Below are positions 7,127-13,394 of a stretch of DNA of 13,394 nucleotides, in pieces; position 1 is the stretch's first letter, and the number at the start of each line of letters is the position of its first letter. Position numbers and translations under genes: made by a program. Under the pieces are notes generated by a model. It searched no databases, was not told where the DNA came from, and worked only from the letters and a program-made list of their open reading frames with translations. Location: assembly GCA_038747545.1 (NCBI GenBank), contig JBCDJT010000138.1, positions 1-13,394 on the forward strand. The letters run 5' to 3'. This stretch comes from JBCCMF01 sp038747545. GTDB lineage: Bacteria > Bacteroidota > Rhodothermia > Rhodothermales > JBCCMF01.

Positions 7127-7171
7127 TGGGCGCGGCTGCATCTTGCGCCCACCCCGTGCCGTAGGCGCCCA
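7127..7171. promoter_or_regulatory. Inverted repeat with two alternative partners upstream of the metallopeptidase
   Basis: TGGGCGC at 7127-7133 is perfectly complementary to GCGCCCA at 7145-7151 and equally to a second GCGCCCA at 7165-7171. The two hairpins would be mutually exclusive. They lie in the 180-bp gap between two divergent genes, so the position suits an operator or leader structure. I see no clear promoter consensus to say whether it is transcribed. Confidence 0.35.
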
Positions 7172-7223
7172 CGCAAACGCCGCTACTGGCCGTCCCCGTC
7201 CCACCCCACAATCCGCTGATCCC

Positions 7224-7979
7224 GTGAAAATCACGCTGTTGGTCCTGTGTGCATGCCTGTTGTCCACCACTGCGAGCTATGCCCAACCCTCATCGGACGG
7301 GAGCTTTACCATCCGAGCTGGCGATGCCGTGCTCGTCGTCCAGGCGCCGCAGCCGCGCGAGGCGTTTAGCTACCTCGAGCGCACGCTGGCCGACATGGAC
7401 TTCTTCCGGGAAAACAACTACGCCGTTAGCCTACCCAATCATCCCATGTTTGATGGAACGGGAGACGATATGGGCGACGTTGAGGTGTTCGTCGGAGAAG
7501 TGTATGATGCCACCGCGTTCGAGAACGCGCTGATGGCGATGCGGGGGCAGCGGCAGCAGTTGGAAACGGCCTTGACACGCATCAACCAGTGGTCCCGGCA
7601 CAAGGGCTTTGGGCGGCTTGATTCGGTGACGGTCACGCTGACGCTGTACGGGCCGGGCGGATCGTTCAACCCCGACACGGGCGACATCATCCTGTGGACC
7701 GATACCGAAGCCCGGTTCAAGGGCGGCGGCGGCCTGCATACCACCATCCACGAGATGGTTCACCTCGCCGTGGAGCACAAGCTGGCCCAGCCGTTCAACC
7801 TGCAACACTGGGAGCGCGAGCGGCTCGTCGACCTCATCACCCAGCGCGAGTTTGCCGATCTGCTGCCGGACTACCGCTTGCAGAACGGCGACTCCGCACC
7901 GATGGATCGCTTCGTGGCCAGCGCGCCCCTCGCCGAGACGCAGCTGGCGATTGGCGCCTACGTGCAGAGCATGCGATGA
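7224..7979 (+). CDS. Putative secreted zinc metallopeptidase (HExxH, gluzincin-like)
   Basis: 251 residues from a GTG start at 7224. I chose it because it leads directly into a signal peptide (KITLLVLCACLLSTTASYA, cleavage before Q21); the frame stays open upstream to a TTG at 7122 but with no signal-like sequence. I do not recognise the family by name. The clear motif is HEMVH at 176-180, a zinc-binding HExxH, followed after 18 residues by E199-RLV-D203. This matches the gluzincin pattern HExxH...ExxxD that supplies the third zinc ligand. Upstream, a short beta-rich stretch (SVTVTLTLYGPGG, 134-146) resembles the edge strand of such folds. The expected location is periplasmic or extracellular. 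The gene is divergent from the propeller gene and convergent with the TonB receptor (10-bp gap), so it is probably transcribed alone. Confidence 0.7.
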   Translation: MKITLLVLCACLLSTTASYAQPSSDGSFTIRAGDAVLVVQAPQPREAFSYLERTLADMDFFRENNYAVSLPNHPMFDGTGDDMGDVEVFVGEVYDATAFENALMAMRGQRQQLETALTRINQWSRHKGFGRLDSVTVTLTLYGPGGSFNPDTGDIILWTDTEARFKGGGGLHTTIHEMVHLAVEHKLAQPFNLQHWERERLVDLITQREFADLLPDYRLQNGDSAPMDRFVASAPLAETQLAIGAYVQSMR

Positions 7980-7989
7980 AACGGTGTGC

Positions 7990-9909
7990 CTAGGGCAGCA
8001 GCCGTACGCCTGCGATGAACCACCGGCCGGGCATTGGCGCGTCGAAGACTTCGGTGTAAGCGGTGTCGAACAGGTTGCGCACGTCGAGCGAGAGGGCGAG
8101 GCGGCGCGTACCCCAATCCAACCCGTACTGGAGGCGTGCGCCTACGACACCGTATGCCTCGCCGTCGAGTGGTTCTTTCCAGAGGCCGTGCAGCCCCAGC
8201 CGGAGGCTACCCACCTGCACGCTGCCCTGCCCTTGCACGATGTGGCGCGCGTTGGTGAGCGCGTACTTGTACTCGGCTACCTGCTCGGCGTCGTTGAGGC
8301 TAGCGTCGAGCAGCGTGTAGCTCACCCGGAGGTCGAGGGCTGTGCTGTTACCCATCGTCGAGCGCAGGGCGCCGTCGAGTTCGAGGCCACGCGTGTCTAC
8401 CTCGAACAGGTTGCGGGCCAGGAAGACCGTGTCGGCGTCGGTGACCTTGACGTAGTCGATGAGGTTGTCGGTGATGCGGCGGAAGGCGGTGGCATGCAGC
8501 GCCAAGCCAGCGGCGGGATACACGTCCAGGCCTGCCTCGTAGCTCCAGGCCTGCTCCGCTTCGAGATCGGGGTTGCCGAGGCTGCGGCCGCGCGGACTGG
8601 GGAGCGTTGTGTTGAAGTAGCGCTCCACGTAGTTGGGCGCCCGCACGGCGCGGCCCACGCCCGCACGGAAGCCAAGTGCGCCCGTGGTGTAGCCTGCGTT
8701 GAGTTGTGGTGTGGCTTCCCAGCCGAAGCCGGGGTCGTAGTCGAGCCGTCCGCTGCCGCGTACCGTCCACGGCGCGGCCGGCTGCCACGTGGCGCTGACG
8801 AAGCCGCCGCCCGAGGCGTCGTCGTGCTGGCCCAGGTTGTTGCTGTCGATGCTGCGCAGGGCGAGGTCGGCGCCTGCCGTGAGGCGCAGCGCAGGCGCCA
8901 GGGTTTGCGTCACGTGGCCGTCCAGCGCGAAGCGGCGGCTCGTGTGCTCGTTGGCGGGCGTGACGGGGTTATAGACATAGCGGTCGTCGTGCTGCTTGGC
9001 TGTCCCGTTGAGCGTCCACTGGGCGCCGCCCCCTGTCTCGCCGATGGCGCGCAGGTGGGCCCAGTACGTGGCCGTCGCCTCGCGGGCGGTGTCGCTGGCG
9101 AAGGGCGTGTAGAAACGGTACGCGCCGAAGTCGCGGTCGTCCAGGCCCGCACGGGCGAACAACGTGGCGGCGTCTAGGCGGTGCGAGACGGCGACGGTGT
9201 GCGCCTGCCGCGAGAAGTCGGTGCGCAGATTGCCCATCGAGCCGCGCACGGCCATGCCTTCGCTGTTGAGGATCGGCTGCCCGTCGCTGCCTTGCCAAGC
9301 GGTGGCGGCGCTGACGGTGGTGCGCGGCGTGTGGTGGCGGACGCTGCCCTCGGCATCGTACAGCGCATGCTCGCCCAGCTGCGCGTAGGCCGCAAGGTCA
9401 GTGCCCGAGCGCTCGGTATCGAGATGGCGCAGGCCCGTGAACGTGAACACCTGAATCACGCCGCCCAGCGCGTCCGGGCCGTAGAGCGCCGTCGCGGGGC
9501 CGCGCAGCACCTCGACGCGGGCGACCTCGGCCAGCGGAATAGGGAAATCCGACAAGAAGTGCCCAGTCATCGGGTCGTTGAGCCGCACGCCGTCGAGCAG
9601 TAGCAGGACGCCGTTGAACGTGGAGCCGCGCATCGTGAGATCGCTCTGCACGCCGAAGCCACCGCGGCTCTGCACCTCCATCCCGCCCACCGAGCGCAGC
9701 AGTTCATCGAACGACGCCACGGGCAGCGCCGCAATGTCCGCCGCCGTCAGCACCGTCACGCGCTGCGCCGACGTGCGCGCCACCTCTGTCGTACGCGAGG
9801 CGGTGACCACGATGCTGTCAGGCAGTACGTAGGTAGGCGTTTGGGCGAGGAGCGCGCTGGAGGAGGCGAGCAGCACGCTCACCAGCAGCGCCGCAAGCGG
9901 AAGACGCAT
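7990..9909 (-). CDS. TonB-dependent outer-membrane receptor, compact BtuB-like type
   Basis: 639 residues from the ATG at 9909, which starts a typical signal peptide (MRLPLAALLVSVLLASSSALLA, cleavage before Q23); an in-frame upstream start would add 11 residues with no function. DSIVVTASR at 31-39 is a TonB box followed by the plug domain: ASFDELLRSVGGMEVQSRGG near 65-84, LTMRGSTFNGVLLLLDGVRLN near 91-111, and the conserved RVEVLRGPATALYGPDALGGVI near 131-152. The rest is a beta-barrel with repeated aromatic-flanked strands, ending in NLFDTAYTEVFDAPMPGRW and a final strand. The length is close to BtuB and far below SusC-type receptors, and no SusD-like gene or carboxypeptidase-like N-terminal domain is present. 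The ligand could be cobalamin, a siderophore or another small chelate; I see no cobalamin riboswitch upstream. It follows the isocitrate dehydrogenase by 105 bp. Confidence 0.93.
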   Translation of the reverse strand: MRLPLAALLVSVLLASSSALLAQTPTYVLPDSIVVTASRTTEVARTSAQRVTVLTAADIAALPVASFDELLRSVGGMEVQSRGGFGVQSDLTMRGSTFNGVLLLLDGVRLNDPMTGHFLSDFPIPLAEVARVEVLRGPATALYGPDALGGVIQVFTFTGLRHLDTERSGTDLAAYAQLGEHALYDAEGSVRHHTPRTTVSAATAWQGSDGQPILNSEGMAVRGSMGNLRTDFSRQAHTVAVSHRLDAATLFARAGLDDRDFGAYRFYTPFASDTAREATATYWAHLRAIGETGGGAQWTLNGTAKQHDDRYVYNPVTPANEHTSRRFALDGHVTQTLAPALRLTAGADLALRSIDSNNLGQHDDASGGGFVSATWQPAAPWTVRGSGRLDYDPGFGWEATPQLNAGYTTGALGFRAGVGRAVRAPNYVERYFNTTLPSPRGRSLGNPDLEAEQAWSYEAGLDVYPAAGLALHATAFRRITDNLIDYVKVTDADTVFLARNLFEVDTRGLELDGALRSTMGNSTALDLRVSYTLLDASLNDAEQVAEYKYALTNARHIVQGQGSVQVGSLRLGLHGLWKEPLDGEAYGVVGARLQYGLDWGTRRLALSLDVRNLFDTAYTEVFDAPMPGRWFIAGVRLLP

Positions 9910-9910
9910 A

Positions 9911-9932
9911 GCGATGGAGCGGTGGTGGAAGC
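9911..9932. repeat. 22-nt imperfect direct repeat, copy A, in the TonB receptor leader
   Basis: This matches 9967-9988 at 17 of 22 positions, with the core AGCGGTGGTG identical (plus-strand reading). It lies immediately before the receptor start codon. Two copies 56 bp apart between the dehydrogenase and the receptor could be a regulator site or simply low-complexity similarity. Confidence 0.35.
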
Positions 9933-9966
9933 AACGCCGCAACTTACGCCCGACAGCATGGCGTTT

Positions 9967-9988
9967 CGGTTGAAGCGGTGGTGAAAGC
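9967..9988. repeat. 22-nt imperfect direct repeat, copy B, upstream of the TonB receptor
   Basis: Partner of 9911-9932, located 58 bp upstream of the receptor ATG. It shares the core AGCGGTGGTG and the flanking AAGC. No inverted symmetry is visible. Confidence 0.35.
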
Positions 9989-10014
9989 GGGCAGGGTTAG
10001 CCTGTAGCGCACCG

Positions 10015-11463
10015 TCACTCGCCTTGCCCCAGCGAGTACGCACGCTGGCCGTCGAACGTGTACAGGTGTTCGGTCTTGATGACGTCGTAGCCCGCGCCGT
10101 GGATGGCGCCAAGGAGCGTGAGCACATGGCCGAAGTCGATGGCGTCGGCGGTGGTGGGCAGGAAGCGGCAGCGCCAGTGGTCGGTGGAGAACGTCTCGGG
10201 CATGCCATCCGGGTAGACTTTCACGCCGCGGTTGGTGATCATCTTGAGCTTCCAGCCCTCGGGCATAGCGGCGTCGAGCCCCTGGCCAATCGCGTTCGGG
10301 TCGCGGTCGCTGCCGGTCCAGTCGATGAACACATCCACGCCCTTCAGCGCCTTCTCCTGCGTCTTCGTCGGCGCGGCCTCGGCCTTGATGGCCGTGGCGG
10401 TGAATTGCGCCGCGGGCAGCGTCTGCGGCTGTTGGCCCAGGCGCTCGATGATGGCATCGGTGAAGCCCTGCGTGTTCACGCGTTGCGTGCTGGTCTCATC
10501 GTTGTAGATGTCGCCCGTGTGGATGCCGTCTTCCAGCGTGCGCAGCCACGCATTGCTGATGTTCTGCGCGATCTCGGCATGGCCCAGGTGGACCAGCATC
10601 TGGATGGCGCCGTTGAGCAAGCCCGACGGGTTGGCGATGCCCTGCCCCGCGATGTCGGGCGCAGAGCCGTGGACGGCCTCAAACATGGCCATGGTGCTGC
10701 CGATGTTGGCCGAGCCCGCCAATCCCACCGAGCCCGAGATCTGCGACGAGATGTCGGAGAGGATGTCGCCGTAGAGGTTGAGCGTTACGATGACATCGAA
10801 CTGCTCGGGCCGCGTAGCTAGCCGCGCCGCGCCGATGTCGATGATCTGGTGATCGCTCTCGATGTCGGGGTACTCGGCGGCAATCTCTTTGAAGACGCGC
10901 TGGAAGAGCCCATCGGTGAACTTCATGATGTTGTTCTTCGTCATGCACGTCACCTTCTTGCGCCCATGCGCGCGGGCGTACTCGAAGGCGTAGCGCACGA
11001 TGCGCTCGGTGCCGGGCCGCGTGATGAGCTTGAGCACCTGCGTCACCTCGGCGGTCTGCTGGTGCTCGATGCCCGCGTACAGGTCTTCCTCGTTCTCGCG
11101 CACAATAACGAGGTCCATCTCCGGGTGGGGCGAGGCCACGAACGGCGCGTAGGTCACCGCCGGGCGCACGTTCGCAAACAGGTTCATCGACTTGCGGATG
11201 GTCACGTTGAGGCTCTTGTAGCCCGCGCCCAGCGGCGTCGTGATGGGCGCCTTCAGGAATGCCTTGTTCGTGCGAATCACATCCCACGCCTCGGGGGCAA
11301 AGCCTGACGTGTGCCCTTGCAGGTACATCGCCTCCCCGATCTCCACCACCTCGTATTCGAGCGGCGCACCCGCCGCCTCCAGGATGCGGAGCGTGGCTTT
11401 CATGATTTCGGGGCCGATGCCGTCGCCATACGCGACGGTTACTTTCGTCTTCGAGGTAGACAT
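10015..11463 (-). CDS. icd: Isocitrate dehydrogenase, Thermus-type with C-terminal extension, probably NAD+-dependent
   Basis: 482 residues. It catalyses oxidative decarboxylation of isocitrate to 2-oxoglutarate in the TCA cycle. The beta-decarboxylating dehydrogenase core covers residues 1-340: GDGIGPEI at 13-20, the substrate loop with S84, N86 and R90, R100 in NVRP, R122 in RENEEDLYAG, K176, and the signature NLYGDILSD at 229-237 with metal-binding D233 and D237. Beyond about 350 there is an extra domain of roughly 130 residues (DVFIDWTGSDRDPNAIGQ...), as in Thermus thermophilus and rickettsial enzymes, which explains the length. In the cofactor loop HGSAPDIAGQGIAN (265-278), D270, I271 and A277 occupy the places of Lys344, Tyr345 and Val351 of the NADP-specific E. 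coli enzyme. These are the classic NAD-type residues, so NAD+ use is inferred. A 261-bp divergent intergenic region lies upstream. Confidence 0.92.
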   Translation of the reverse strand: MSTSKTKVTVAYGDGIGPEIMKATLRILEAAGAPLEYEVVEIGEAMYLQGHTSGFAPEAWDVIRTNKAFLKAPITTPLGAGYKSLNVTIRKSMNLFANVRPAVTYAPFVASPHPEMDLVIVRENEEDLYAGIEHQQTAEVTQVLKLITRPGTERIVRYAFEYARAHGRKKVTCMTKNNIMKFTDGLFQRVFKEIAAEYPDIESDHQIIDIGAARLATRPEQFDVIVTLNLYGDILSDISSQISGSVGLAGSANIGSTMAMFEAVHGSAPDIAGQGIANPSGLLNGAIQMLVHLGHAEIAQNISNAWLRTLEDGIHTGDIYNDETSTQRVNTQGFTDAIIERLGQQPQTLPAAQFTATAIKAEAAPTKTQEKALKGVDVFIDWTGSDRDPNAIGQGLDAAMPEGWKLKMITNRGVKVYPDGMPETFSTDHWRCRFLPTTADAIDFGHVLTLLGAIHGAGYDVIKTEHLYTFDGQRAYSLGQGE

Positions 11464-11539
11464 GGTGATGCTATGTAAATCGTCGATTGTTCGGGGTTGG
11501 GCGGCGTCTCAACATCGCCACAGCGCTACATGCACGGGC

Positions 11540-11559
11540 TGCGAGACACACACCTCGCA
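11540..11559. promoter_or_regulatory. Inverted repeat in the divergent icd upstream region
   Basis: TGCGAG (11540-11545) pairs with CTCGCA (11554-11559) around an eight-base ACACACAC loop. It lies 77-96 bp upstream of the icd start and 166 bp upstream of the plus-strand gene. It could be an operator or a leader hairpin. No matching T-tract follows on either strand, and terminator function would make little sense between divergent genes. Confidence 0.35.
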
Positions 11560-11605
11560 ATTTAGTCACGGTCCTGTAACGCGTCCGTGAGGAATCCCCG
11601 AATCG

Positions 11606-11628
11606 GGCGGACTACACCGACGTCCGCC
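11606..11628. promoter_or_regulatory. Perfect 7-bp GC-rich inverted repeat in the divergent intergenic region
   Basis: GGCGGAC (11606-11612) and GTCCGCC (11622-11628) are perfectly complementary around nine bases. A second small palindrome, CCCGA-A-TCGGG (11597-11607), abuts its left edge. Together with 11540-11559 this makes three dyad symmetries in 90 bp of a 261-bp gap that otherwise holds no gene. The role is probably regulatory; the regulator is unknown. Confidence 0.35.
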
Positions 11629-11724
11629 GCTGTCCTACATCGGGCGCCTGTCGCTTCTGACGGAAGTGGCAAAGATGAGCACCTAAATTGGTGTGTATCA
11701 ACTAACTAGACATCTATAAATACC

Positions 11725-12105
11725 ATGACATTGCCCATCGACACCGACCGCCTCGCGAAGCAAGCGGGCCGCCTGTACAACACCGCACGCCGCGATCTTG
11801 AGCGCGCCTACGACAACGCCGCCGATAGCGTGGAGCGCTCGTACAGCACCGTCATCGTGAAGTCCGATACCTCGTGGGCCGCAGTCGCTGCAGGTGCGGC
11901 ACTTGTCGCCGGGCTCGCCATCGGTGGGTTTTACGTGTACTGGCGCAAGACGCAAGCGGCCGAAGCACTCGCCCAGACGAACTACGAGAACTGGACGCGC
12001 GAGCAGCTCTACGACCGCGCCCGCCAGAAGGAGATCGAAGGTCGCTCTGCCATGAACAAGAGCGAACTCATCGACGCACTCCGCACGGAGGTTTCGTCCA
12101 ACTAA
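11725..12105 (+). CDS. Small single-pass membrane protein with Rho_N/SAP-like C-terminal motif
   Basis: 126 residues. An N-terminal charged amphipathic helix (about 5-42, rich in Arg, Glu and Ala) precedes one transmembrane segment at about 51-72 (AAVAAGAALVAGLAIGGFYVYW). A short linker leads to WTREQLYDRARQKEIEGRSA and the NKSELIDALR helix at 90-120. That tail has the helix-extended-helix pattern of Rho N-terminal/SAP-like motifs found in many small bacterial stress and nucleoid-associated proteins, where it binds nucleic acid. A nucleic-acid-binding tail tethered to the inner membrane is inferred; the N-terminal part vaguely recalls ElaB/YqjD-type ribosome tethers. The leader just before the ATG is A/T-rich (TATAAATA) without a Shine-Dalgarno. 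The gene is 67 bp upstream of a ferritin-like gene in the same direction, suggesting an operon. No specific gene name is recognised. Confidence 0.75.
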   Translation: MTLPIDTDRLAKQAGRLYNTARRDLERAYDNAADSVERSYSTVIVKSDTSWAAVAAGAALVAGLAIGGFYVYWRKTQAAEALAQTNYENWTREQLYDRARQKEIEGRSAMNKSELIDALRTEVSSN

Positions 12106-12172
12106 TGGGCGCCATAGGTTCCTCTCCCGTCCTCCTCGCCTCAACTCTGATCATAGACGATTACCCGTATCC

Positions 12173-12754
12173 ATGACTACCCGCAACGATGCTATCCGCA
12201 AGCACCTCGCCGACATGCAGGCTGTGGAATCGCACATCCTGACCGCCGTCCGCCACCAGCTCCAAGAGCAAGGTGAGCTGGCCGATGCCCCAGCAGAGGT
12301 AGAACCGCTGCTTCGCCGCATCGAGTCGACGCTGACGACGCATACGGAGACGCTAGCGTTACTGACCGAGCGCTACGACGGTGAGACACAAGCCAACGTC
12401 AAGAAGATCGTGACCGAGTTCTTCGGCATGTTAGCCGGGCTCTACAACAAGGTGCGTCAGCACGAGGTATCGCGGATGTTGCGCGACAACTACACCGCGC
12501 TCAGCCTCGCCGCCATGAGCTACACATCGCTGCACAGCTTTGGCTTGGCCATCGGCGAAGACAACGTGGCCTCGATGGCGCAGCGGCACCTGGAGGACCT
12601 GACGCCGCTCTTGATGGACATCAGCCGCGTGCTGCCCTACGCCGTGGTGCGAGAAGTAGCCGACGAAAACGACTTCCCGGTTGACACGACCGCTGGCGCC
12701 CGCGCGCTGGAGAACACGCACCGCGCTTGGAATCCCGAAGTAGCCTACGCCTAA
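12173..12754 (+). CDS. Ferritin-like helical protein (possible DUF892/YciE relative)
   Basis: 193 residues, almost entirely helical and with no signal peptide, so cytoplasmic. Four long helices can be drawn at about 6-33, 43-68, 72-103 and 105-155. Acidic and histidine residues recur where a ferritin-like four-helix bundle would place metal ligands: E19 and H21 in the first helix, E51 and H57 in the second, H97 and E98 before the third segment, and H121, E129, H139 and E141 later. The stretch YTALSLAAMSYTSLHSFG at 107-124 resembles the AxxYGxL segment of DUF892 (YciE) proteins. Those are stress-induced ferritin-like proteins of unclear chemistry. The assignment rests on the helical pattern and is tentative; the metal site is not proven. 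It follows the membrane protein and is ended by a strong hairpin terminator. Confidence 0.6.
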   Translation: MTTRNDAIRKHLADMQAVESHILTAVRHQLQEQGELADAPAEVEPLLRRIESTLTTHTETLALLTERYDGETQANVKKIVTEFFGMLAGLYNKVRQHEVSRMLRDNYTALSLAAMSYTSLHSFGLAIGEDNVASMAQRHLEDLTPLLMDISRVLPYAVVREVADENDFPVDTTAGARALENTHRAWNPEVAYA

Positions 12755-12791
12755 GGGTGACTCCGCTGCGCCTGCACGACGTATGCAAGCA

Positions 12792-12825
12792 AAAGCGCCT
12801 GCTTCAGCAATGAGGCAGGCGCTTT
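12792..12825. terminator. Strong bidirectional hairpin terminator
   Basis: AAAGCGCCTGC (12792-12802) pairs perfectly with GCAGGCGCTTT (12815-12825). Three more pairs (one G-T) extend the stem to about 14 bp and leave a six-base loop. The A-rich left arm and T-rich right arm make it usable from both strands. It lies 37 bp after the ferritin-like gene and about 107 bp past the stop of the opposing deacetylase-like gene, so it fits a shared terminator for convergent genes. Confidence 0.8.
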
Positions 12826-12932
12826 CTGCATGTTGGTCTGATTCAAGTTGAACTCTGGTCGTGCGCAGTGCAGCACACCGATCACTCTTGTCATCCCTGG
12901 AGCGTGGGAGTACCTACTAGAATCAGCCAGCC

Positions 12933-13394
12933 TTACTCGCCGTAGTTGGCGAGGCGAAGGCGGTTGACGCCGGGACGCACGTTGGAGAGCACCAGCGTCA
13001 GCGTCCGGCCGTCGGGCGAGACGAGAATCTCGCCTTGGCCACCGTCCAGGTCGACGAAGCCGTCTACGGGGCCTGCGAGGCGCACATCGATGCTGACGCC
13101 CGTCAGGTTCTCGCCCGTGCGGTTGATGACCTCGAAGGCGGTGGCACGTTCGCTGCGGGCGCCGATGCGGACTTCCAGCTGCGCGCGCTTGGTCCACCAG
13201 TCGTGGATCTCGGCGAGCGTGGTCACCCAGCTGCCCGAGCGGTCGGCGTAGCGGCCTAGAGCGGCGAGCACGTCGGCGCGTTCAGGCGTGAGGCCCTGGA
13301 TCTCGAAGTGGTAGGGCAGGATGTAGAGCCCAGCGGCGTTGTGGATGTCGGTGAAGTCGCGCTGGTAGGCGCCGAGCTGGGCCTCGGGGCTCCC
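12933..13394 (-). CDS. Polysaccharide deacetylase-like protein, C-terminal fragment
   Basis: The frame is open from the window edge (13394) to a TAA at 12933, giving the last 153 residues of a gene that starts outside. The first visible part contains FTDIHNAAGLYILPYHFEIQ, followed by a helix with LTPERADVLAALGRYADR and then SGSWVTTLAEIHDWWTKR. The pattern of a histidine-containing strand, a helix counting residues, then a W-V-x-T-x-x-E-I-x-x-WW segment is characteristic of the C-terminal end of NodB-type polysaccharide deacetylases and related envelope enzymes. The final roughly 80 residues are beta-rich (AFEVINRTGENLTGVSIDVRL, LVSPDGRTLTLVL) and look like a small accessory beta-sandwich. The metal-binding Asp-His-His triad is upstream and unseen, so activity cannot be judged. 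A GTG at 13271 is internal, not a start. Confidence 0.65.
   Translation of the reverse strand, partial: GSPEAQLGAYQRDFTDIHNAAGLYILPYHFEIQGLTPERADVLAALGRYADRSGSWVTTLAEIHDWWTKRAQLEVRIGARSERATAFEVINRTGENLTGVSIDVRLAGPVDGFVDLDGGQGEILVSPDGRTLTLVLSNVRPGVNRLRLANYGE

Noticed and set aside
7852..9177. A 441-codon plus-strand open frame opposite the TonB receptor.
   Set aside because: Same antisense codon-register effect. Its product has no family features, and the receptor on the other strand is unmistakable.
9910..10014. Cobalamin riboswitch before the BtuB-like receptor.
   Set aside because: The gap is only 105 bp and I could not find the conserved B12-box or the multi-stem architecture.
10024..10821. 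A 265-codon plus-strand open frame opposite icd.
   Set aside because: Antisense shadow in codon register with a clear housekeeping gene.
12842..12852. TTCAA-G-TTGAA palindrome past the terminator.
   Set aside because: A single 11-bp palindrome between two convergent 3' ends, with no nearby start to regulate, is plausible by chance.

Overview
The window is a GC-rich bacterial chromosome segment. It carries secreted or outer-membrane carbohydrate-active proteins, a TonB-dependent receptor and lipoproteins. Start codons almost never have a Shine-Dalgarno sequence; leaders are A-rich or pyrimidine-rich instead. This fits the Bacteroidota/Rhodothermota group, and a marine or halophilic Rhodothermota member is my best guess. 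That is inference from gene content and leader style, not from a marker gene.

Layout. (1) 1-417, plus strand: 3' end of a serine beta-lactamase-like hydrolase. (2) 425-7043, minus strand: a co-directional block, in transcription order BNR_4 beta-propeller lipoprotein (5748-7043), SDR oxidoreductase (4723-5589), hicB antitoxin and hicA toxin (4225-4661), secreted type I sulfatase (2627-4057), and a glycoamylase-SGNH esterase fusion lipoprotein (425-2560). (3) 7224-7979, plus strand: a small secreted putative zinc metallopeptidase. (4) 7990-11463, minus strand: a Thermus-type isocitrate dehydrogenase (10015-11463) followed by a compact TonB-dependent receptor (7990-9909). (5) 11725-12754, plus strand: a small membrane protein with a Rho_N/SAP-like tail, then a ferritin-like helical protein. 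(6) A strong bidirectional hairpin terminator at 12792-12825. (7) 12933-13394, minus strand: C-terminal part of a polysaccharide deacetylase-like protein, cut by the window edge.

How the genes may work together. The propeller protein, sulfatase, glycoamylase-esterase fusion and, further away, the deacetylase-like protein look like parts of an envelope pathway for a sulfated and/or acylated polysaccharide. No SusC/SusD pair is present. The TonB receptor is small and BtuB-like, so it need not belong to that pathway. The isocitrate dehydrogenase is housekeeping metabolism, with NAD-type cofactor residues.

The most unusual structure is the hicBA toxin-antitoxin pair. It sits between two 65-bp direct repeats (4162-4226 and 4705-4769; 63 of 65 positions identical by my alignment). 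Each repeat is a copy of the 3' end of the neighbouring SDR gene plus 18 bp downstream. This looks like a roughly 543-bp toxin-antitoxin cassette that duplicated its target at a gene 3' end, leaving the SDR gene intact and separating it from the sulfatase. No integrase or transposase is visible.
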